24,054 nucleotides of DNA from contig JAQWDO010000005.1 in assembly GCA_028705415.1 (NCBI GenBank), positions 1 to 24,054 on the forward strand, in the 5' to 3' direction. Of the stretch, positions 8,309 through 15,085 are shown piece by piece. The notes under the pieces are model-generated. The model was not told the DNA's origin, did not search any database, and saw only the letters and a program-made list of their open reading frames with translations. How positions within the stretch are numbered: the first letter of the stretch is position 1; every line of letters starts with the position of its first letter. The position numbers were made by a program, and so were the translations under genes. The DNA is from Dehalococcoidales bacterium (lineage in GTDB: Bacteria; Chloroflexota; Dehalococcoidia; Dehalococcoidales; CSSed11-197).

Positions 8309-8602
8309 TTATTTCCATTTTTTAAATATATCGGTGAAAGATTGAATGCCCTGCCCCAAACCCTGGACAATTCCTGCCATTTGAGCGAGCGGCCTGGCAA
8401 TTTCCTGTCTGGTGTAGCTGGTAATAACCTGAAGGTCTTCAGCGGCCGTTTCCGCTTTCTTCAGTATACCCTTTGCGGAAGAGGTGATTTGCTTGACTTT
8501 ACTGCTGATAGAGAGCGCTACGAAAGCTATAACAAGAAGCACTATAATAGAAATGGCACCGGACGCGATAATTACAATGTCCCTTATCAGCTCAATTTCC
8601 AT
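8309..8602 (-). CDS. DUF948-like small membrane protein
   Basis: 97 residues. One N-terminal transmembrane segment (IVIIASGAISIIVLLVIAFVA, about 9-29) is followed by a helical tail with a heptad-like pattern (SSKVKQITSSAKGILKKAETAAEDL). This matches the DUF948/YtxG-type proteins that are found beside YtxH. The role is unknown; a membrane-tethered coiled coil or scaffold is an inference. The ribosome site is GGGGG about 10 bases before ATG. It is the first gene of the pair and has a well-formed promoter just upstream. Confidence 0.78.
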   Translation of the reverse strand: MEIELIRDIVIIASGAISIIVLLVIAFVALSISSKVKQITSSAKGILKKAETAAEDLQVITSYTRQEIARPLAQMAGIVQGLGQGIQSFTDIFKKWK

Positions 8603-8631
8603 TAGATATTTACCCCCTTCGGCCAGTTACA

Positions 8632-8660
8632 ATAATAAATTTATCACACTTTGTGGTCAA
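8632..8660 (-). promoter_or_regulatory. Promoter of the DUF948-YtxH operon
   Basis: Read on the minus strand: TTGACC (8660-8655), a 17-base spacer, then TATTAT (8637-8632). Both hexamers are 5 of 6 matches to the sigma-A consensus and spacing is optimal. The expected start near 8625 leaves a short leader before ATG 8602. Confidence 0.7.
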
Positions 8661-8688
8661 TTTTAAGCTTTTACGCCAGCTTGAGCCA

Positions 8689-8991
8689 TTACTTTAGTTT
8701 TTCTTCCAGTTCTTTAACCTCCTCTTCGCCCTCCTCGTAGAATTTCTCCTCGTCGGGGGCAAGCTTTTTCAGAAGTCTTAAAAATTCACCGGCATGTACT
8801 CTTTCTTCGTCAGCTATCTCGCGCAGGACTTCAATCGCAAGCTGGTTATCGGTTGCTTCTGCGAGTTGCATGTAAAGCTGAATTGCTTCATATTCTGCAG
8901 CAATCATGAAGCGTATTGCTCTGATGAGTTCCTCATCTGTCAGTTTTCTTCCGGTAGTCATCCCGGAAAAAGCGTTTCCGAAATCTGGCAT
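8689..8991 (-). CDS. Small ferritin-like (rubrerythrin/encapsulated-ferritin type) diiron protein
   Basis: 100 residues forming a two-helix half-ferritin. Helix A carries Glu33 in AAEYEAIQLY. Helix B carries the metal motif DEERVHAGEF (Glu62/63, His66, Glu69). An acidic tail EEKFYEEGEEEVKELEEKL follows. From memory it resembles the ferritin-like N-terminal part of the Pyrococcus encapsulin and stand-alone encapsulated ferritins, which oligomerise to complete their iron sites. Its likely role is iron binding/oxidation or oxidative-stress defence in an anaerobe. No encapsulin shell gene lies nearby. The ribosome site AAGGAGG is 6 bases before ATG. The gene stands alone, divergent from the GNAT gene. 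A demethoxyubiquinone-hydroxylase-like label is possible in automated annotation but is too specific. Confidence 0.83.
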   Translation of the reverse strand: MPDFGNAFSGMTTGRKLTDEELIRAIRFMIAAEYEAIQLYMQLAEATDNQLAIEVLREIADEERVHAGEFLRLLKKLAPDEEKFYEEGEEEVKELEEKLK

Positions 8992-9100
8992 GACTGACCT
9001 CCTTATATTTTTTGTACCTGGATTATTCTACCATAGTTTTGCTACCTTTTATCTGTTAAAATGGGGCTTCAGATCAAAACAATTGTTTTTTGGAGATGAT

Positions 9101-9664
9101 ATGGCTCTTCATCCTGTGCTGGAAACCGGAAGACTTCTGCTCAGACACTTTTTAATGGATGATTGCTGCGATGTTGTAAGAATGGCGGGAGACCCGGAAA
9201 TAGCTGCCAATACCAGCAGTATTCCCCATCCTTACGAGTACAATATGGCAGTCGATTGGATAAAAAGCCACCGGGAAAGCTTTGCTGCCGGCAAAGGGGT
9301 TATTTTTGCCATTACCGATCGGCAGGACGGAAACTTGATAGGCGCAATAGGTCTGATGATCGATGCCGGCAATGAAAAAGCTGAACTTGGATACTGGATC
9401 GGCAGGCAGTACTGGTCCGAAGGTTACGCCACTGAGGCGGGCAAGGCCGTGATGGAATATGGTTTTACAAGCCTGGGCCTGAACCGCATATTTGCCAGGC
9501 ATTTCAGCCGTAATCCGGCTTCCGGCAGGGTAATGCAGAAACTGGGCATGAAATATGAAGGTTGCCTGCGGGGAGATGTCAAGAAAAACGGCAATTTCGA
9601 GGATCTCGAACTGTACGGGCTTCTAAAAGCTGATTATGACAACCGCTCAAACATGGCCTTATAA
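9101..9664 (+). CDS. GNAT family N-acetyltransferase (RimJ/RimL type)
   Basis: 187 residues with the full Acetyltransf_3 fold. It begins LETGRLLLRHFLMDD, followed by IGAIGLMID and then GYWIGRQYWSEGYATEAGKAV, which holds the acetyl-CoA pyrophosphate loop. NPASGRVMQKLGMKYEG and a C-terminal FEDLELYGLLKADY complete it. Members acetylate the amino terminus of ribosomal proteins or small amines; the target here is unknown. The start is ATG 9101, with GGAG 5 bases upstream. The frame is open further back to 8906, but that stretch runs across the divergent ferritin gene start and does not resemble the family. The stop codon TAA (9662-9664) shares the six bases TTATAA with the convergent permease gene. 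Confidence 0.9.
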   Translation: MALHPVLETGRLLLRHFLMDDCCDVVRMAGDPEIAANTSSIPHPYEYNMAVDWIKSHRESFAAGKGVIFAITDRQDGNLIGAIGLMIDAGNEKAELGYWIGRQYWSEGYATEAGKAVMEYGFTSLGLNRIFARHFSRNPASGRVMQKLGMKYEGCLRGDVKKNGNFEDLELYGLLKADYDNRSNMAL

Positions 9665-10414
9665 GTCTTTATCGCTGAGAATTTTCTGTGCCAGGTAAAG
9701 CGATAGAACTGTAAGCGCTAAGGCCACTGCCAGTGCTCCCCAATAGCTGTCCGGATTCCCGGAAATCAGGTTAATACCCCAACCGAGCAGCTTTCCCGGC
9801 ATCCAATCCCCAATAACTGGAACAGCTGAGAGCCCGGCTTGTGCAATCAGTATTGCAATAGACACACCGCCAGCTGCAAGTGAACTTCTGAAAAGGCTTG
9901 AGCATAACAGGGTAAGCGCCAGGCAAAAAATCAAAAACAATGCCAATAAAAGGTTCGAGCCAATATATCCGGTCGGTTCTGCTCCTTCAATAAGCCATAT
10001 GGTATAGGCAAAACTGGCAATCGATGCAACCAAGAGAGACAACACGAAGTTAAGGCTCAGGGCTATCATTTTGGAGTTGACAAAAGCGGCACGGCTTACC
10101 GGTTTGGAAAGCGTCATTACGGCTGTTCCACTTTTCATTTCGCTGGATATGCTTCCCATTGCCATTAATACCGCAAGCAACAACCCAACCTGACCGATTG
10201 TGCTGGCAAACTCAGCCAGAGATTGTACCGCCGTTGGCGGGGGGAACTCGATTATCATTCCCTCACCGGCAAGTTTGAGGATTTCAGGCATATATTTAAG
10301 CAGAAAAGGAGTAGAGATTCCGAAAAATAAAAATATTCCCCCCACAATTACCAGTTTATAGGTTCTGAGCTGCCCGGCAATCTCTTTTTTTATCAGTGGA
10401 GCCAATCCTCTCAT
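9659..10414 (-). CDS. ABC-2 type permease (NosY-like)
   Basis: 251 residues with about six membrane segments: one near the start (LVIVGGIFLFFGISTPFLL), four to five in the middle, and one at the C terminus (LAVALALTVLSLYLAQKIL). The cytoplasmic motif SSEMKSGTAVMTLSKPVSRAAFVNSK is the coupling region seen in NosY/ABC-2 permeases that work with a single ATPase. Its ATG overlaps the ATPase stop (ATGA), so the two are coupled and form one exporter. The substrate is unknown. The end of the gene overlaps the convergent GNAT gene by six bases, leaving no room for a conventional terminator between them. Confidence 0.9.
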   Translation of the reverse strand: MRGLAPLIKKEIAGQLRTYKLVIVGGIFLFFGISTPFLLKYMPEILKLAGEGMIIEFPPPTAVQSLAEFASTIGQVGLLLAVLMAMGSISSEMKSGTAVMTLSKPVSRAAFVNSKMIALSLNFVLSLLVASIASFAYTIWLIEGAEPTGYIGSNLLLALFLIFCLALTLLCSSLFRSSLAAGGVSIAILIAQAGLSAVPVIGDWMPGKLLGWGINLISGNPDSYWGALAVALALTVLSLYLAQKILSDKDL

Positions 10415-11352
10415 TTGGCCTTCTCCCCGTCCAGAATTTCAACAAAAATATCTTCCAGACTGGGCATAACAAGCTCATAACGAGCGAGGGTCAGGCCGGA
10501 GTCTGAAATCAGACGCGGCAGTTCGCGCCGGGCATAATCCACATCAATTGCCTTTACTATAACTACCTGCGCACCATTCCGGTTGATTATTTCGGGCTCG
10601 GTGAGCCAGGGCGCCTCCTGCAGAGTTTGAAGAAAGGGAGCGGGATCTTCAATAAATTCCATTTCGAATAATGAACGTGCATATTTCTTTTGCAGAGATT
10701 CGACCGAAGAAATTGTAACCAGTTTTCCCCGGTTGATTATGCCAACCATATCACAGACCTTCTCCACCTCATTTAGATTATGGGTAGACATGAACACGGT
10801 TGCCGTTTGCTTCAGGCTTTTTATCAAATCCAGAACTTCCCGCCTTCCAACCGGATCCAGGGCGGAAGTCGGCTCGTCCATAAAAAGTACTCTGGGCTGG
10901 TTTATCAGGGCCTGGGCAATACCCAGACGCTGGCGCATGCCTCGGGAGTAACCGCCGATGCGCCTGTTGCCCGAACGTTTAAGTTCGACCAGGTTGAGCA
11001 ATTCATCTATGCGGCCAGCAATTATTCTACTTTCCAGTTGGTGCAGTTCTGCTGTGAAGCGTAAATACTCTCTTGCGTTCATCCAGTCGTAAAAAGCAGG
11101 AACGTCCGGGAGCAGGCCGATCGATGATCTGAGTGCCAGGTTGTTTGCGCTGACTGCCTCACCGGCAACCCGTGCGCTGCCCCTGGTTGGATGGGCAAAT
11201 CCGGTCAGCAGCTTAACCGTAGTGGTTTTACCGGCGCCGTTCGGACCCAGAAAACCGAATACTACATTCTCCGGAACTTCCATACTGAGTCCGTCGAGGG
11301 CTTTTACTTCTCTGTAGTATTTTGAAAGCCCTTGAGTGCTAATAGCTGTCAT
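10411..11352 (-). CDS. ABC transporter ATP-binding protein
   Basis: 313 residues. Walker A GPNGAGKT (36-43), signature YSRGMRQ (about 135-141), Walker B VLFMDEP (155-161), D-loop SALDP, and switch His in MSTHNL. A C-terminal extension of about 90 residues includes ELVMPSLEDIFVEILDG. It belongs to the CcmA/NatA-like class, as does the truncated ATPase at the left end of the window, but it pairs with one permease rather than two. I place the start at ATG 11352: AAGGA lies 8 bases upstream and the protein start MTAISTQGLSKYY fits the family. An ATG at 11400 would add 16 residues without homology and overlap the upstream gene more. It overlaps the PLDc_N gene by 14 bases. Confidence 0.92.
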   Translation of the reverse strand: MTAISTQGLSKYYREVKALDGLSMEVPENVVFGFLGPNGAGKTTTVKLLTGFAHPTRGSARVAGEAVSANNLALRSSIGLLPDVPAFYDWMNAREYLRFTAELHQLESRIIAGRIDELLNLVELKRSGNRRIGGYSRGMRQRLGIAQALINQPRVLFMDEPTSALDPVGRREVLDLIKSLKQTATVFMSTHNLNEVEKVCDMVGIINRGKLVTISSVESLQKKYARSLFEMEFIEDPAPFLQTLQEAPWLTEPEIINRNGAQVVIVKAIDVDYARRELPRLISDSGLTLARYELVMPSLEDIFVEILDGEKAK

Positions 11353-11566
11353 CGGGTTTTTCCTTACGACCCAGAAGCAAGTATAAAATTGGCCCCACAA
11401 GGTTAATAACGAGGATAACGATTAACCAGAGAACCTTGTTGTTGCCGGTAACATATTCCCGCTTGAGCAGATCGATCAGTGCGATCACCATAAGCGCCAA
11501 CTGTATCAGCACCAGAGGGATAAGGAAAGGCAGTATTTCTTTTATAATTGCTAGTTCATCTGGCAT
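11339..11566 (-). CDS. PLDc_N domain small membrane protein
   Basis: 75 residues with two membrane segments (FLIPLVLIQLALMVIALIDLL and VLWLIVILVINLVGPILYLLLG) joined by a short polar loop (KREYVTGNNK). The end GPILYLLLGRKE is the hallmark of the phospholipase-D-nuclease N-terminal (PLDc_N) family, found in cardiolipin synthases and, as here, as stand-alone short proteins next to ABC ATPases. There is no catalytic HKD domain, so it is not itself a phospholipase. It probably serves as an accessory of the adjoining ABC exporter, an inference from linkage. A run of six G precedes ATG by 10 bases. It starts 18 bases after the HIT gene stop. Confidence 0.82.
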   Translation of the reverse strand: MPDELAIIKEILPFLIPLVLIQLALMVIALIDLLKREYVTGNNKVLWLIVILVINLVGPILYLLLGRKEKPDDSY

Positions 11567-11584
11567 GTAAATTGAACCCCCCTT

Positions 11585-12067
11585 TTAAAAATGAGGTTTT
11601 AACTCCATGTAGGTCTCTTTTAATGAAGAATTAACCACACCGGTTGATGCTATAACCGGCATAAAGTTGGTGTCTCCTGCCCATCGCGGGACTATGTGGG
11701 TATGAATGTGCTGGTCTATACCTGCCCCTGCGATGCGCCCCATATTCATCCCCATGTTAAATCCACCGGGGTTCCAGAGGCTGCGTATGGCACGAATGCA
11801 TTTTTGCACCAGCTGAAAATGCTCCAGCAGTTCTTCGGTTTCGAGATTTTCAAGCAAAGCCGTATGACGGTTGGGGGCTACCATAAGGTGGCCGGCAGAA
11901 TAAGGGTACCGGTTCATGATAATAAAATTATATTTACCGCGAAGAAGGATCAGATTTTCCTCGTCATCTTCTTCGTTTGGTTTATCGCAAAGTATGCAGC
12001 CTTTTTCCTCACCGCTTTTGGCGAGGCGGATATACTCTATTCGCCAGGGGGCCCAGATATGTTCCAT
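11585..12067 (-). CDS. HIT family protein, Ap4A phosphorylase/hydrolase-like
   Basis: 160 residues. The histidine triad is His120-x-His122-x-His124 in DQHIHTHIVPRW, preceded by GFNMGMNMGRIAGAG. The N terminus MEHIWAPWRIEYI and the block NRYPYSAGHLMVAP resemble the bacterial HIT class that includes mycobacterial Ap4A phosphorylase, as I remember it. A Cys24-x2-Cys27 pair (GCILC) may bind zinc. It would cleave dinucleoside polyphosphates or similar nucleotides in the cytoplasm; the exact substrate needs assay. The start ATG 12067 has GAGG 6 bases upstream. It heads the operon HIT, PLDc_N, ABC ATPase, permease, and has a near-consensus promoter. Confidence 0.9.
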   Translation of the reverse strand: MEHIWAPWRIEYIRLAKSGEEKGCILCDKPNEEDDEENLILLRGKYNFIIMNRYPYSAGHLMVAPNRHTALLENLETEELLEHFQLVQKCIRAIRSLWNPGGFNMGMNMGRIAGAGIDQHIHTHIVPRWAGDTNFMPVIASTGVVNSSLKETYMELKPHF

Positions 12068-12083
12068 TTTTCACCTCGCTCAC

Positions 12084-12112
12084 ATTTTAGCCGTATGAAT
12101 TTGGGGCGTCAA
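12084..12112 (-). promoter_or_regulatory. Promoter of the HIT-ABC operon
   Basis: On the minus strand: TTGACG (12112-12107), 17-base spacer, TAAAAT (12089-12084). Both hexamers match the sigma-A consensus at 5 of 6 positions. The transcript would begin about 10 bases before ATG 12067 or slightly upstream, giving a very short leader. Confidence 0.65.
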
Positions 12113-12157
12113 CAGAATTGCCGGGATAAATGCCATACCTGGGTAGTGGCCGGTTTG

Positions 12158-12177
12158 GCAGGAGCCCGATCTCCTGC
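12158..12177 (+). other. Hairpin just upstream of the relA promoter
   Basis: GCAGGAG (12158-12164) and CTCCTGC (12171-12177) form a perfect 7-bp inverted repeat around CCCGAT, followed by TTTAAAAAA. It ends one base before the proposed -35 of relA. It could be an operator or a weak terminator for upstream transcription. Confidence 0.4.
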
Positions 12178-12178
12178 T

Positions 12179-12207
12179 TTAAAAAACGAATACTGTTGGG
12201 ATATACT
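12179..12207 (+). promoter_or_regulatory. Probable relA/spoT promoter
   Basis: TTAAAA (12179-12184), 17-base spacer, TATACT (12202-12207). The -10 is 5 of 6 and the -35 is 4 of 6 to consensus. The GTG start with its GGGAGG site lies only 21 bases further, giving a minimal leader. Confidence 0.55.
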
Positions 12208-12227
12208 TAACCGTACGGGAGGCAATT

Positions 12228-14423
12228 GTGGTTGTAAAACAGGCCGGTACTTATGAAAACCTGATTGGAAAAGCATCCAGGTATATTCCGGCAGAGAAGC
12301 TGGAATTGGTTAAACGGGCTTATGAGTTTGCCAGAGAAGCCCACCGTGGCCAGATGCGCCTTTCCGGCGAAGCGTATCTCAATCACCCGCTGCAGGTAGC
12401 CCTGATACTGGCAGAACTGCAATTTGATTCCAGCGCGCTTGCAGCTGCCCTTCTGCACGATACCATAGAAGATTGCGGCATATCGCTTGAAAAAATAAAA
12501 AAAGACTTTGGTTTCGAAATAGCCAACCTGGTTGATGGTACTACCAAACTGGAGGAGCTCTCGCGGAAATCTCCGGCAACAGGGTTAAAAAGCGGAGTCC
12601 ATGCGGAACAACAGGCGGAAAACCTGCGTAAACTCCTGGTAGCCATGGCAGAAGACCTGAGAGTAGTTTTTATCAAGCTGGCAGACCGCCTTCATAATAT
12701 GCGCACCCTGTCTGCTCTGCCGGCGGAAAAGAAAGAGCGGATTGCCCGTGAGACATTGGAAATATATGCTCCGCTGGCTCACCGCCTCGGCGTCTGGGAG
12801 CTTAAATGGGAGCTGGAAGACCTCTCGTTCCGCTATCTGGAGCCGGAAAAGTATTCCCATATTTCCAAAATGGTTAACCTGCGCCGCACCCAGCGGGAAG
12901 TTTTAATAAATCAGATGATCGAAATTCTGAGGAGAGAATTCGAAAAGGCCGGTTTGAAATGCGAAGTGACCGGCCGGCCAAAACACCTTTATTCCATTCA
13001 TCAAAAAATCCAAAAGTACGAAACAATGGGCAAGCGCTTTGACGATATTCAGGATCTGCTTGCCTTGAGGGTTCTGGTTAATACCGTGCCGGATTGCTAC
13101 AATGCAATCGGAGTGGTTCACAGCCTCTGGCATCCCATGCCGGGCTACTTTGATGATTATATTGCCAATCCCAAGGCTAACGGCTACCAGTCTTTGCACA
13201 CAGCCGTTATGGCAATGCGTTCGATCCCGCTGGAAGTGCAAATTCGCACATATGATATGCACCATTTCGCCGAATATGGAGTTGCTTCCCACTGGCGTTA
13301 CAAGGAAGGCGAAAAGTCCGATGAAAAATTTGAAGAAAAATTAGGCTGGCTGCGCCAGCTGGTAGATTGGCACCGGGAACTGACCGGAGCAGAAGAATTT
13401 CTTGAGTCGGTCAAGACCGATATTTTTAATGACCAGGTTTTTGTTTTTACTCCCAAGGGCGAAATAAAAGACCTGCCGCAGGGCGCGACTCCGGTTGATT
13501 TCGCCTACCGCATTCATACCGATCTTGGGCATCGCTGTATAGGAGCAAAGGTTAACGGCAGGCTTGTGCCCCTCAACTACCAGTTGAAAAACGGGGAAGT
13601 TGTTGAAATTGTGGTGGCCAGAAAGGACAAGACGCCTTCCCGTGACTGGTTGAATCCCAACCTGGGCTATGTTCGGACTTCTCACGCCCGTGAAAAGCTG
13701 CGCCAGTTTTTTAAGCGGCAGGAAAGGGCGGAAAACATTGATCTTGGACGCAATCTGCTGGAAAAGGAGATTCGGCGCCTGGGTTTAAAAGTTGGTAACC
13801 GTGAGGAAATCGCCCGCATATTTCACTATGACACCGTTGATGACTTCCTGGCTGCAGTAGGTTACGGCGGTGTTAGTCTTCACCAGATATCAATGAAGCT
13901 GGCCAGTCAACAGGAGGCTCCAAAACAAATAGTTGAACATGCTCCGGCAAAACGTCCGACCTCTGCTGTACGTGTACTGGGTGCCGGGAATATGCTCACC
14001 AGCCTTGCCCGCTGCTGCAATCCTGTTCCCGGTGACGCAATCACCGGGTATATAACCCGTAACAAGGGCGTGACCGTTCATCGTTCTGATTGTCATAATA
14101 TAGTGCGTCCTGACCTCGAGCGGGAGAGGTTGGTCGAGGTTGACTGGGGCCAGTCTGACAGTCTTTATCCGGTTCGTATGAGCCTGGTTGCCTGGGACAG
14201 GGTTGGCCTGGTCAGGGACTTTTCCACGGTGGTTGCCGGGGAAAAAATCAATATTACTTCCATGACAGTAACTGAAACGGAGGATGGAGTGTCTACCATT
14301 GATTTTACCCTTTCAACCAGCAGTGTGTATCAGCTCAGCCGGCTGATAAACAAACTGGAAGGAATCAAGGGTGTTGTGAGTATAACCCGAACGGGAGAAG
14401 ACTCAACTTCACAGGTTTCTTAA
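12228..14423 (+). CDS. relA: Bifunctional (p)ppGpp synthetase/hydrolase, RelA/SpoT family
   Basis: 731 residues, full-length Rel. The N-terminal HD hydrolase domain is intact: His53 (NHPLQ), His77-Asp78 and Glu81-Asp82 (LLHDTIEDCG), and KLADRLHNMRT. The synthetase domain follows (about 230-370), with FDDIQDLLALRV, NGYQSLHT, PLEVQIRT and HHFAEYGVASHW. A TGS domain occupies about 403-465 (VFVFTPKGEIKDLPQGATPVDFAY), then a cysteine-bearing zinc-finger-like region (LARCCNPVPGD, SDCHNI) and a C-terminal ACT domain (about 655-725). It should make (p)ppGpp from GTP/GDP plus ATP during starvation and degrade it otherwise. The start is GTG 12228, with GGGAGG 5 bases upstream. It is followed by rpsT on the same strand, 46 bases on. 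Confidence 0.96.
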   Translation: MVVKQAGTYENLIGKASRYIPAEKLELVKRAYEFAREAHRGQMRLSGEAYLNHPLQVALILAELQFDSSALAAALLHDTIEDCGISLEKIKKDFGFEIANLVDGTTKLEELSRKSPATGLKSGVHAEQQAENLRKLLVAMAEDLRVVFIKLADRLHNMRTLSALPAEKKERIARETLEIYAPLAHRLGVWELKWELEDLSFRYLEPEKYSHISKMVNLRRTQREVLINQMIEILRREFEKAGLKCEVTGRPKHLYSIHQKIQKYETMGKRFDDIQDLLALRVLVNTVPDCYNAIGVVHSLWHPMPGYFDDYIANPKANGYQSLHTAVMAMRSIPLEVQIRTYDMHHFAEYGVASHWRYKEGEKSDEKFEEKLGWLRQLVDWHRELTGAEEFLESVKTDIFNDQVFVFTPKGEIKDLPQGATPVDFAYRIHTDLGHRCIGAKVNGRLVPLNYQLKNGEVVEIVVARKDKTPSRDWLNPNLGYVRTSHAREKLRQFFKRQERAENIDLGRNLLEKEIRRLGLKVGNREEIARIFHYDTVDDFLAAVGYGGVSLHQISMKLASQQEAPKQIVEHAPAKRPTSAVRVLGAGNMLTSLARCCNPVPGDAITGYITRNKGVTVHRSDCHNIVRPDLERERLVEVDWGQSDSLYPVRMSLVAWDRVGLVRDFSTVVAGEKINITSMTVTETEDGVSTIDFTLSTSSVYQLSRLINKLEGIKGVVSITRTGEDSTSQVS

Positions 14424-14436
14424 TCTGTAGTATAAT
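14408..14436 (+). promoter_or_regulatory. rpsT promoter
   Basis: TTCACA (14408-14413, 5 of 6), 17-base spacer, perfect TATAAT (14431-14436). It begins inside the last codons of relA, so rpsT can be expressed independently at ribosomal-protein level. Confidence 0.75.
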
Positions 14437-14469
14437 AACCAGTTGTTGTTCTAATTTAGGAGGAAGTAG

Positions 14470-14733
14470 TTGGCAAATACCAGTTCTGCAAAGAAAAAGA
14501 TTCGCGCCGATGAGGCGAAAAGGGTAAGGAATAAAACTGTCCGTTCGAAAACCCGGACACTTATAACCCAGGCCAGGAAAGCCGTAGAGGCTGAACCGGC
14601 TCAAGCCCCGGATAAGGTTGCTGCTGCGATGAGCGCACTCGATAGAGCCGCTGTAAAGGGAATAATTCACCCCAACAATGCAGCAAGGCGTAAATCAAGG
14701 CTGGAACAAAAACTGAATAAAGCCCAGGCTTAA
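14470..14733 (+). CDS. rpsT: 30S ribosomal protein S20
   Basis: 87 residues, lysine/arginine-rich, with the standard S20 pattern: N-terminal ANTSSAKKKIRADEAKRVRNKTVRSKTRT, a long helical middle, and the conserved IHPNNAARRKSRLEQKL near the end. It binds 16S rRNA in the small subunit. The start is TTG 14470, with AGGAGG 6 bases upstream. In this family the initiator is followed by Ala-Asn, as here. It has its own strong promoter within the relA 3' end. No convincing terminator is visible in the 47 bases before the convergent smr gene. Confidence 0.96.
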   Translation: MANTSSAKKKIRADEAKRVRNKTVRSKTRTLITQARKAVEAEPAQAPDKVAAAMSALDRAAVKGIIHPNNAARRKSRLEQKLNKAQA

Positions 14734-14780
14734 TAACCGGGTTTTTGAAAAAGGTTAACGGAGCTTGTTGCCAGATTTAG

Positions 14781-15041
14781 CTATTTAATCAGGTTTACCT
14801 GGGTAGCTCCATCTCCCCCATGGTATTTATCCGCAGTATAGAACGATCTCACCAGGCAGTGCCTGGCAAGAAACCTGGAAACCTCGAGTTTTAATACTCC
14901 GGTTCCTTTGCCGTGGATTATCCATACTCTGTCATGCCCGGATTTATAGGCTGAGTATAAAAAATCGTCAACCTTTGGCAGTGCTTCTTCTACCAGGTTT
15001 CCATGCAGGTCCAGCTGACTGTCAATTTCAGGTTTTTTCAT
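14781..15041 (-). CDS. Stand-alone Smr domain protein
   Basis: 86 residues, essentially one Smr domain. It starts with the LDLHG motif (DSQLDLHGNLVEEAL), has the central VWIIHGKGTGVLK, and ends YHGGDGATQVNLI. Smr domains are nucleases or nicking modules, best known at the C terminus of MutS2 and as free small proteins; here no MutS2 part is attached. Role in DNA or RNA processing is inferred only. The ribosome site is weak (AAGGAT 14 bases before ATG). The gene follows fdhA by 44 bases on the same strand and might be a read-through tail of that operon, separated by a C9 tract on its own strand. A functional tie to formate dehydrogenase is not implied. Confidence 0.88.
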   Translation of the reverse strand: MKKPEIDSQLDLHGNLVEEALPKVDDFLYSAYKSGHDRVWIIHGKGTGVLKLEVSRFLARHCLVRSFYTADKYHGGDGATQVNLIK

Positions 15042-15085
15042 TTTCTTTTATGTAAATCCTTGGGGGGGGGTTGGAAAAGACTGCT

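Noticed and set aside
8906..9100. 65-residue N-terminal extension of the GNAT protein
   Set aside because: It overlaps the divergent ferritin gene and its leader and has no family likeness; ATG 9101 has a good ribosome site.
11696..12256. 186-residue open frame on the + strand opposite the HIT gene
   Set aside because: It is antisense to a clear HIT family gene, has no domain likeness and runs through two promoters.
14734..14780. Intrinsic terminator after rpsT
   Set aside because: Only a 4-bp AACC/GGTT pairing with A/T runs is visible, which is not convincing.
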